6,036 bases of DNA from assembly GCA_013361595.1 (NCBI GenBank), contig JABFXT010000320.1, positions 1-6,036 of the forward strand. Reading direction: 5' to 3'. This stretch comes from Nocardia sp. (GTDB taxonomy: Bacteria; Actinomycetota; Actinomycetes; Mycobacteriales; Mycobacteriaceae). This document shows, piece after piece, positions 1 to 5,111 of the stretch. The notes under the pieces are model-generated. The model had not been told where the DNA came from. It was given only the letters and a program-made list of their open reading frames with translations, and searched no databases. The first letter of the stretch is position 1, and each line of letters opens with the position of its first letter. Made by a program: the position numbers and the translations under genes.

Positions 1-1
1 C

Positions 2-1750
2 GGTTACGCCGAGCGTGGGTTCCGGCGGGTGAACGGCGGCACCGGCGAGCCCGGCGCCGCCGTCGTGGGACTCGAGATGCTCGCCTACGCCGATCTGTCG
101 CTCTGGGTGAAATCCGGCGTGCAGTGGGGTCTGTTCGGCGGCGCGGTGGAGAACCTGGGCAGTGAACGGCACAGCGAGTACATCCGGCGGCTGATCTCCC
201 TCGATCTGCTGGGCTGTTTCGCGATGACCGAATCCGGCCACGGAAGCGATGTCGCCAATCTGGAGACCACCGCGACCTACGATCCGGCCACCGAGGAATT
301 CGTGATCCATACGCCGACGCCGTCGGCCCGGAAGGACTACATCGGTGGTGCCGCCGAACACGCCCGGATGGCCGCCGTGTTCGCGCAACTGCGGACCCCT
401 TCGGGCGAACACGGGGTGCACTGCCTGCTGGTCCCGATCCGGGACGAGGAGGGCAACGATCTCCCGGGGGTCACCACCTCCGATTGCGGCCGTAAGGGTG
501 GCCTGCCCGGGGTGGACAACGGCCGGATCGTCTTCGATCAGGTGCGGGTGCCGCGGGAGAACCTGCTCAACCGCTATGCCGATGTCGCGCCGGACGGCAC
601 CTACAGCTCCGAGATCGAGAACCCCAGCCGCCGTTTCTTCACCACCCTCGGCACGCTCGTACGCGGCCGGGTCAGTGTCGGCGGTGCGGCGGCGGCGGGC
701 GCGCGGGTCGGCTTGAGTATCGCGCTGCGCTACTCGCTGAAACGCCGCCAGTTCGGCGATCCTGACAACGGCGCCGAGACCCTGCTGCTGGACTACCGGA
801 TGCATCAGCGCCGGCTGCTGCCACTGCTCGCCCATTCCTACGCGCTGTCGTTCGCGCAGAACGATCTGGTCCGCCGTATGCATCTGGTGCAGACCGGCCA
901 GGATCTGGCCGCCGGCGCGCAGCGGGCGCTGGAGAAGCGGGCGGCCGGGCTGAAGGTGGCGCAGACCCGGCATGCCACCCGGGCGATCCAGGAATGCCGC
1001 GAAGCCTGCGGCGGTGCCGGGTATCTGACGGAAAACCGCCTGGTCACCCTCAAGGCCGATACGGACGTGTTCACCACCTTCGAGGGTGACAATGTGGTGC
1101 TCACCCAGCTCGTCGCCAAGGAGATCCTGACCTCCTACGCCGACGAGGTCCGGGACCTGGACGCGCTGGGCTGGGTCCGGTTCGCCGCGACCATGGCCGG
1201 GGACGTGGTGCGTAAAAGGTCCGGGGTGCGTCAGCTCATCCAGACACTTCGCGACCGCGGCGGTGAAACCGTCGACGAGGGCGACCTCGGCCGGCGCGAT
1301 ACCCAGCTCGCGCTCTTCGCCGACCGCGAGGACTACCTCACCCGCACGGCCGCGCACCGGCTGCGGGCGCGTGCCGAGGAGACCGAACCGTTCGAAGCGT
1401 TCAACAACGCCCAGGACCATATCCTCGCCGCCGGGGCCGCCCATATCGACCGGTTGATCCTCGAGGCGTTCATCGAGGGCATCGCCGATATCGAGGACGA
1501 CGAGGCCCGCCGCCTCGCCGAAACCGTCTGCGATCTGTACGTGTACTCGATCCTCGAAGAGAATTCGGCCTGGTACATCATGCACCGGTTCATCTCGGTG
1601 GAACGGGCCAAGGCCATCCGGCGCGGGGTGAACGAACTCGTCGACCGGTTGCGCCCGGATGCGCTCACCCTCGTCGAAGGGCTGGGCGTTCCGGAGTCGA
1701 TGCTCGGCGCCGCCATGCTGGACGACGCGAGCGTCTACGTGCGGCAGTAG
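2..1750 (+). CDS. Acyl-CoA oxidase/dehydrogenase (ACOX-type), 5'-truncated by window edge
   Basis: FAD-dependent enzyme expected to oxidise acyl-CoA to trans-2-enoyl-CoA in beta-oxidation, in the cytosol. The frame is open to the left edge, so the start is outside; the GTG at 29 is an internal valine. Counting from that GTG, the visible 573 residues include the middle-domain signature MTESGHGSDV (66-75), VDNGRIVFDQVRVPRENLL (162-180), the flavin-contacting RRQFG (239-243), CGGAGY (327-332) and FEGDN (351-355), whose Glu352 aligns by motif with the catalytic base of acyl-CoA oxidases. An ACOX-type helical C-terminal domain follows (about 400-560), ending in the typical LRPDALTLVEGLG stretch. 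The two-domain layout and ETTATYD/FVIHTP wording favour the ACOX branch over short FadE dehydrogenases. Whether O2 or an electron-transfer flavoprotein accepts the electrons cannot be read from sequence. The N-terminal helical domain is mostly missing. The gene converges on the PAP2 gene and overlaps it by 16 bases. Confidence 0.93.
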   Translation, partial: GYAERGFRRVNGGTGEPGAAVVGLEMLAYADLSLWVKSGVQWGLFGGAVENLGSERHSEYIRRLISLDLLGCFAMTESGHGSDVANLETTATYDPATEEFVIHTPTPSARKDYIGGAAEHARMAAVFAQLRTPSGEHGVHCLLVPIRDEEGNDLPGVTTSDCGRKGGLPGVDNGRIVFDQVRVPRENLLNRYADVAPDGTYSSEIENPSRRFFTTLGTLVRGRVSVGGAAAAGARVGLSIALRYSLKRRQFGDPDNGAETLLLDYRMHQRRLLPLLAHSYALSFAQNDLVRRMHLVQTGQDLAAGAQRALEKRAAGLKVAQTRHATRAIQECREACGGAGYLTENRLVTLKADTDVFTTFEGDNVVLTQLVAKEILTSYADEVRDLDALGWVRFAATMAGDVVRKRSGVRQLIQTLRDRGGETVDEGDLGRRDTQLALFADREDYLTRTAAHRLRARAEETEPFEAFNNAQDHILAAGAAHIDRLILEAFIEGIADIEDDEARRLAETVCDLYVYSILEENSAWYIMHRFISVERAKAIRRGVNELVDRLRPDALTLVEGLGVPESMLGAAMLDDASVYVRQ

Positions 1751-2547
1751 CCGCTGCCGGGGCCCGGACCCGGACGGGACCGGGCCCACCGGCGGCGTCC
1801 CGCGTACACGGCCACCCAGTACAGCGTGATCGCCAGCGCGATACCGGTCGCCGCGCCGCCGATGACATCGGTGGCCAGGTGATAGTCGAGCGCGATCATC
1901 CCGATACCGCCACCGCACCAGGCGGCCGCCGCGAGTACGACGATCACCGCGCGGGCCCGGACCGAACGCAGGAGCAGTACGAGCGTGGTCACCACCGCGA
2001 CCATATGCACCGTATGGCCACTCGGATACGCGAGATAGTCGTGCAGTGGCCGCGACCACAACGGTTTGAGCACCCAGGCATTCACCGCGACGGCTGCCTC
2101 GGGTACCGACACCATCGTCGCGCTCTCCCACCATCGACGCTGCCAGGCGAACCATGCGGCGCCACCGCACAGGAGCGCCAGCACCACCCCGGTGTTCGTC
2201 GCCAGCGACAGTACCTCGGCGATCCACGGCCGGGGATCCAGCCGGGGATCCACCCGGTCGTTCACCGCGAGGTCGAAGGTCGTCGGTCCGCCGCCCGGTG
2301 GAAAGGACAGGGGGATGGTGGCGGCGACGGTGGCTCCGGTCGCGGCGGTGATCGCGGTGGTGACGGGATCCGCGGTGTGCGTGGGACCCCGGTCGCGCGA
2401 ATCGGCCGGACCGGCGGTCGCCGCGCTGCCGGGTGGATATGCGCCGGAAGTGGCCGGTACTTCCGGACGGTCGGTATCCGTGCGGGGGTTACGGCCGGTG
2501 GTCCGGTCCGTGCCGAACGGATCCGGCGCGCCGGATGCTGTGCTCAC
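1735..2547 (-). CDS. PAP2-family membrane phosphatase
   Basis: Predicted 270-residue integral membrane phosphatase of the PAP2 superfamily, which hydrolyses lipid phosphates or isoprenyl diphosphates at the membrane; the substrate is unknown. Motifs: K161..R166-P167, PSGH at 175-178 and H223-(X3)-D227 in LDYHLATDVIGG. H178, H223 and D227 cover the acid/nucleophile relay. The canonical KX6RP and SRX5H arginines are not at the expected positions (168 is Leu, 217 is Met), with R166 perhaps substituting. Hydrophobic segments lie near 62-80 (weak), 115-133, 143-160, 181-194, 198-219 and 226-248. Residues 1-60 are rich in T, D, P, S, G and R and look disordered; this tail is long for the family. 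The GTG at 2547 is the earliest possible start, because an in-frame TAG ends nine bases before it. No Shine-Dalgarno sequence of good spacing is seen; TAGGGT six bases before GTG suggests a leaderless transcript. The C-terminal PGPGPG tail is encoded by the hairpin at 1760-1787. Confidence 0.88.
   Translation of the reverse strand: MSTASGAPDPFGTDRTTGRNPRTDTDRPEVPATSGAYPPGSAATAGPADSRDRGPTHTADPVTTAITAATGATVAATIPLSFPPGGGPTTFDLAVNDRVDPRLDPRPWIAEVLSLATNTGVVLALLCGGAAWFAWQRRWWESATMVSVPEAAVAVNAWVLKPLWSRPLHDYLAYPSGHTVHMVAVVTTLVLLLRSVRARAVIVVLAAAAWCGGGIGMIALDYHLATDVIGGAATGIALAITLYWVAVYAGRRRWARSRPGPGPGSGYCRT
1760..1787. terminator. Strong GC-rich hairpin at convergent gene junction
   Basis: GGGCCCGG at 1760-1767 pairs perfectly with CCGGGCCC at 1780-1787. 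Inside, after one A/A mismatch, CCC (1769-1771) pairs with GGG (1776-1778) around a GGAC loop. It starts ten bases after the stop codon of the acyl-CoA oxidase-type gene, a fitting place for its terminator. No T-run follows on either strand, so it is not a classical intrinsic terminator, though actinobacterial terminators often lack a U-tract. It also lies inside the 3' end of the PAP2 gene. Confidence 0.5.
2229..2252 (-). repeat. Perfect 12-bp tandem duplication inside PAP2 gene
   Basis: GCCGGGGATCCA occurs twice back to back (2229-2240 and 2241-2252, plus-strand reading). On the coding strand it gives the repeated peptide DPRL-DPRP (about residues 100-107) in the loop between the first and second hydrophobic segments. 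The reading frame is kept. It looks like a recent in-frame microduplication, or a short repeat tolerated in a loop. Confidence 0.8.
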
Positions 2548-2553
2548 GATCCG

Positions 2554-2559
2554 ACCCTA
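2554..2559 (-). promoter_or_regulatory. Putative -10 box of PAP2 gene (leaderless geometry)
   Basis: The minus-strand hexamer TAGGGT matches the actinobacterial -10 pattern TANNNT and is followed by six bases (CGGATC) and then the GTG start at 2547. A transcript beginning seven bases past the hexamer would start at the GTG itself. No TTGACA-like -35 is seen at 16-18 bases. A small dyad, CGGGC-GAT-GCCCG (2571-2583), lies just upstream, where a regulator could bind. The overlap with the in-frame TAG stop is incidental. Confidence 0.4.
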
Positions 2560-2660
2560 ACGGGCGGAGCCGGGCGATGCCCGTCCACAATCCGTGCCCG
2601 GCCGCGACGGAGGCACGGCTGATCACCGCCGTCCGTTCGGCCCGCCCGCTGGGCCCGCGC

Positions 2661-3551
2661 TCACCCCGGGCCGTAGGTGAGGAAGGCGGTGATCACGAAC
2701 CAGAGCATCCAGGCGATGGCGATGAACATTCCGAGCGCGAAACCCGCTCGCATCACCGCGCGGCCGAAATCGATATCGCCGACCTCGCGCGGGTACAGGC
2801 GCCACGGGCTGTACCAGGGGGAGCGGAACCGCCGGGCGCCGAGCGAGCGTTCGTATTCGGCGAGATCCTCCGCATATTGCTCGGCCTCGGCCTGGGCCGG
2901 CCCGCCGTGCCACAGGGTGACATCGACCGGGCCGATGAAACCTTCTTCGAGCAGGTGCTGCGGCGCCGGGAGATACGGCAGCATCCCCATACCGCGGAAC
3001 GACACCGCGACATCGTTGACGGTCCAGCGGTGCGACTCCCGTTCGGCGAGGACGCCGAAATAGTTCCGGAGCCGATCGCCGTCGTCGCCGAGGATCACAT
3101 CGAAACTCGGGTCGTGCACCTTCTGCTCGATCTGCACCGGGGCGTTCTGCAGCGGCACGATCAGCGCGACCCCGTGCACCGCGCGCTGCCCCAGTCCCCG
3201 GGCGGCGAGCCAGTTCTGCAGGGCGAAGGTGTTCTCGCGGGACCGTTCCAGCGGTGCTCGGTTGTCGCTGGTCTCCAGTTCGGCGCGGACGCCGTTGAGG
3301 GTCCAGTCACCGGTCAGCGGGACCTGCAGGGTGCCGCCGTGGGTGGAACGCAGCCCGGCGACATCGATGACCACACAACTGGTCGGTGTCCAGACGATGG
3401 CGTCGAAACGATAGGAGACACCCTGATGGAGCAGCCCGCAGTTCACTGTCGCGATACCCTGCGGGCTGCCCGCGCCGTCCCAGCCGCTGAGCCAATCGAC
3501 CAGGGCCCGTTCGGCAACGCTGTCGGTGCTGTTCTGAACCTGCACGAGCAT
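2661..3551 (-). CDS. NERD-like (nuclease-related) domain protein, C-terminal membrane anchor, degenerate active site
   Basis: A 296-residue protein that I place tentatively in the NERD (nuclease-related domain) group. The N-terminal third has the order expected of that PD-(D/E)XK-like fold: E14 in ERALVDWL, D50 in YRFDAIVW, the strand CVVIDVAG (59-66), a GG turn (72-73), W83, then a helix with LQNWLAARG (111-119). In active NERD proteins the strand reads roughly (I/V)E-x-K; here it is I-D63-V-A65, so the lysine is lost and nuclease activity is doubtful. Residues 120-260 are of unrecognised character, with an acidic, Glu-rich helix near 219-237. A hydrophobic segment at about 269-293 ends the protein, so the main domain would face the cytosol if anchored C-terminally. 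The ATG at 3551 is supported by GAAGGG eight bases upstream. It lies 87 bases after the DUF2252 gene and 113 before PAP2. It could instead be a lineage-specific unknown family; the NERD call is moderate. Confidence 0.72.
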   Translation of the reverse strand: MLVQVQNSTDSVAERALVDWLSGWDGAGSPQGIATVNCGLLHQGVSYRFDAIVWTPTSCVVIDVAGLRSTHGGTLQVPLTGDWTLNGVRAELETSDNRAPLERSRENTFALQNWLAARGLGQRAVHGVALIVPLQNAPVQIEQKVHDPSFDVILGDDGDRLRNYFGVLAERESHRWTVNDVAVSFRGMGMLPYLPAPQHLLEEGFIGPVDVTLWHGGPAQAEAEQYAEDLAEYERSLGARRFRSPWYSPWRLYPREVGDIDFGRAVMRAGFALGMFIAIAWMLWFVITAFLTYGPG

Positions 3552-3559
3552 GGTGACCG

Positions 3560-3565
3560 CCCTTC
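3560..3565 (-). promoter_or_regulatory. Shine-Dalgarno sequence of NERD-like gene
   Basis: GAAGGG on the minus strand, eight bases before the ATG at 3551. It decides that start and contrasts with the PAP2 and DUF2252 genes, which lack a comparable site. Confidence 0.65.
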
Positions 3566-3568
3566 GCG

Positions 3569-3601
3569 TCCGAGCCGAGGCAACGGTATCCGAGCCGAGG
3601 C
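3569..3601 (-). repeat. Two 13-bp direct repeats flanking a putative -10 box
   Basis: On the minus strand GCCTCGGCTCGGA occurs at 3601-3589 and again at 3581-3569, a period of 20 bases, close to two helical turns. The seven-base spacer is TACCGTT, which contains the -10-like TACCGT. The second copy covers the expected transcription start and lies just upstream of the Shine-Dalgarno sequence. This arrangement suggests tandem regulator half-sites controlling the NERD-like gene. A 20-bp tandem duplication without function is the alternative. Confidence 0.6.
3583..3588 (-). promoter_or_regulatory. Putative -10 box of NERD-like gene
   Basis: TACCGT (TANNNT pattern) between the two direct repeats. 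A start about seven bases downstream would give a leader of roughly 25 bases containing the GAAGGG ribosome site. No clear -35 is visible. The same decamer TACCGTTGCC stands directly before the DUF2252 start. Confidence 0.35.
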
Positions 3602-3638
3602 TGTGGCGGCGCCGGCTGTGCGGCGCACGTGTTCGAAA

Positions 3639-5042
3639 CTACCGGTCCGGCTCCTGCGCCGGAAGTTTACCGGCGCGAACCGCCGCGAGCAGTTCCTCGT
3701 GGTCCGCTTCGGTGCGGTCGGCGTAGTGCATGGCGAAATCGGCCACCGCCTCGTCGAAATCCTCGTCTTCGCCCAGATAACCGCTGATCAGACGCGGGTC
3801 GAGGGATCGGGCATGGGCGCGGGCGAGCAGTGCTCCGGCCAGTCGGCCGTAGTCGTCGAGATCGTGCGGTTCGAGTTCCTCGGGGGCGATTCCGCCCTTG
3901 AGATTGCGGAACTGGCGGACGATGAACGGCAGATCCCGGGTGCCTTCCGCGGTCGGTACCGACATTGTCGTCCAGCCGAGGAGAATATCGGTTTCGGTCT
4001 GAACCAGCCTGGCGCCCTGCACGATTCGCTCTCCGTCGTGTTTCGGCGCGGCGATGCCGAGTACGGGTGCCAGCACCGACGGCGCCGCCTGTTTGAGCTG
4101 CAGAACCAGCACTTCGCCCGAATTACCGTGCAGCAGTGCGACATAACTGTGCAGGCCGACACTGCCGGTGCCGACGATCCGGAAGGCGATATCGGCCACC
4201 GCGAACCGGGCCAGCAGTCCCTGCCGGGATTCCCGCAACGTCGTACCGTAGCGCTCGAGCGCGTCGACGGCGGCGTCCTCGACGTCCTGGGTGACGGTGG
4301 TGAGGATCGGCGGATCGGCCACGAAACGATGGCTCTCGATCCCGGTTTCGTGATCGTCGATATGGGTCCATTTCCGTACGACTTTGTCGCTGTTGTTCTT
4401 TCGGGCCTTCTTGGCGGCCTTTTTGAAGTTGTCCAGCAGATCGTCGGCCTCGACCCGGTCGAGAATCGACTCGTCGGCGAGGGCGGACCAGGTCGTGAGG
4501 AAGGGGCGTTCGGCCAGGGCGGCGGCGACGCGCCGGTAGCTGCGGGCGGCGTCGGCGGCCGCGGTCCGGCATTCCTCCTCGTCGGCGCCGCCGACGCGCC
4601 CGGCCAGGACCAGCCCGGCGGCCAGCCGTTCCAGATCCCATTCCCACGGTCCCGGCACGGTTTCGTCGAAATCGTTGATATCCATCACGATTTCACCGCG
4701 CGAGGTGCCGTACAGACCGAAATTGCCGGGATGGGCGTCGCCGCAGAGCTGGGCGGTGAAACCGGTATCCGGGCTACCGGCCAGATCGCTCGCCATCAGT
4801 CCGGCGGCGCCCCGGTAGAAAGCGAACGGTGAGGCGGTCATCCGGCCGATGCGCAGCGGGATCAGCTCCTCGATCCGACCGGCATTGCTCGCCTCGACGA
4901 ACTCCACCACCGAGGGCCGCCCGTCGGCACGGACCGCGCGGTCGCGGGCCGTACGCGGTATCCGGTCGCGCGCGGCACGGCCGCGGGCGAGCACCTCTTC
5001 GGCGGGCGTATAGGAGCGCAGCGGGATACGACTGTCGGACAC
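3639..5042 (-). CDS. DUF2252 family protein
   Basis: A 467-residue soluble protein carrying the DUF2252 family motifs over nearly its whole length, about the usual family size. Seen: SPFAFYRGAA (71-80), LCGDAHPGNFG (99-109), MDINDFDETVPGPWEWDLERLA (120-141), VGTGSVGLHSY (290-300), VLQLKQA (313-319), GERIVQGARLVQTETDILLGW (337-357) and RQFRNLKGG (376-384). GDAHPGN and the DxNDFDE stretch resemble the catalytic and metal loops of aminoglycoside-phosphotransferase/kinase-like folds, so a phosphotransfer role is possible, but the family has no established reaction that I know of. A lysine-rich stretch lies at 207-220. There is no signal peptide or membrane segment. The GTG at 5042 has no convincing Shine-Dalgarno sequence; TACCGT six bases upstream suggests a leaderless transcript. 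The gene follows the ChoD-like gene by 69 bases and precedes the NERD-like gene by 87, all on one strand. Confidence 0.93.
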   Translation of the reverse strand: MSDSRIPLRSYTPAEEVLARGRAARDRIPRTARDRAVRADGRPSVVEFVEASNAGRIEELIPLRIGRMTASPFAFYRGAAGLMASDLAGSPDTGFTAQLCGDAHPGNFGLYGTSRGEIVMDINDFDETVPGPWEWDLERLAAGLVLAGRVGGADEEECRTAAADAARSYRRVAAALAERPFLTTWSALADESILDRVEADDLLDNFKKAAKKARKNNSDKVVRKWTHIDDHETGIESHRFVADPPILTTVTQDVEDAAVDALERYGTTLRESRQGLLARFAVADIAFRIVGTGSVGLHSYVALLHGNSGEVLVLQLKQAAPSVLAPVLGIAAPKHDGERIVQGARLVQTETDILLGWTTMSVPTAEGTRDLPFIVRQFRNLKGGIAPEELEPHDLDDYGRLAGALLARAHARSLDPRLISGYLGEDEDFDEAVADFAMHYADRTEADHEELLAAVRAGKLPAQEPDR

Positions 5043-5048
5043 CCGGCA

Positions 5049-5054
5049 ACGGTA
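5049..5054 (-). promoter_or_regulatory. Putative -10 box of DUF2252 gene (leaderless geometry)
   Basis: TACCGT on the minus strand, then six bases (TGCCGG), then the GTG start at 5042. This is the same TANNNT-N6-GTG spacing as before the PAP2 gene, and the wider string TCGG-TACCGTTGCC nearly repeats that upstream of the NERD-like gene (TCGGATACCGTTGCC). No -35 of TTGACA type is seen. Confidence 0.45.
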
Positions 5055-5093
5055 CCGACCGCTGATCTCGGCCGGATTCCGCGTGTGCGGGCC

Positions 5094-5107
5094 GGCCCGG
5101 CCGGGCC
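5094..5107. terminator. GC-only palindrome after ChoD-like gene
   Basis: GGCCCGGCCGGGCC is a perfect 14-bp palindrome (stem of five, loop of four) beginning four bases past the TGA of the ChoD-like gene, within a longer run made only of G and C (about 5088-5110). The position suits a transcript end, but there is no T-run, and such strings arise easily in GC-rich DNA. Confidence 0.3.
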
Positions 5108-5111
5108 CGGT

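Noticed and set aside
29..31. GTG as the start of the acyl-CoA oxidase-type gene.
   Set aside because: The frame is open through the left edge and much of the N-terminal acyl-CoA dehydrogenase domain would be missing; no ribosome site is seen, so it is an internal valine.
1879..2622. Plus-strand open frames antisense to the PAP2 gene.
   Set aside because: The translations are arginine/glycine-rich with no motif, while the minus strand encodes membrane segments and PSGH/HX3D motifs.
2639..2656. Possible terminator hairpin after the NERD-like gene (GGCCC/GGGCC with seven-base loop).
   Set aside because: Only five pairs, no T-run, and comparable pairings are common in such GC-rich sequence.
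3618..3628. GTGCGGCGCAC near-palindrome in the DUF2252/NERD-like gap.
   Set aside because: A single-base centre cannot form a hairpin and there is no second copy; it is too weak to call an operator.
2433..4832. A 799-codon open frame on the plus strand, antisense to the NERD-like and DUF2252 genes.
   Set aside because: It is the usual shadow of GC-rich coding DNA: it spans two genes and the gap between them, its translation is low-complexity (G, R, P, D, H-rich) without recognisable domains, and the opposite strand has unmistakable family motifs.
2661..5042. NERD-like plus DUF2252 as a new defence or toxin system.
   Set aside because: The nuclease-like site lacks its lysine, there is no phage, integrase or other defence gene nearby, and the neighbours look like ordinary chromosomal metabolism genes; same-strand adjacency alone is not enough.
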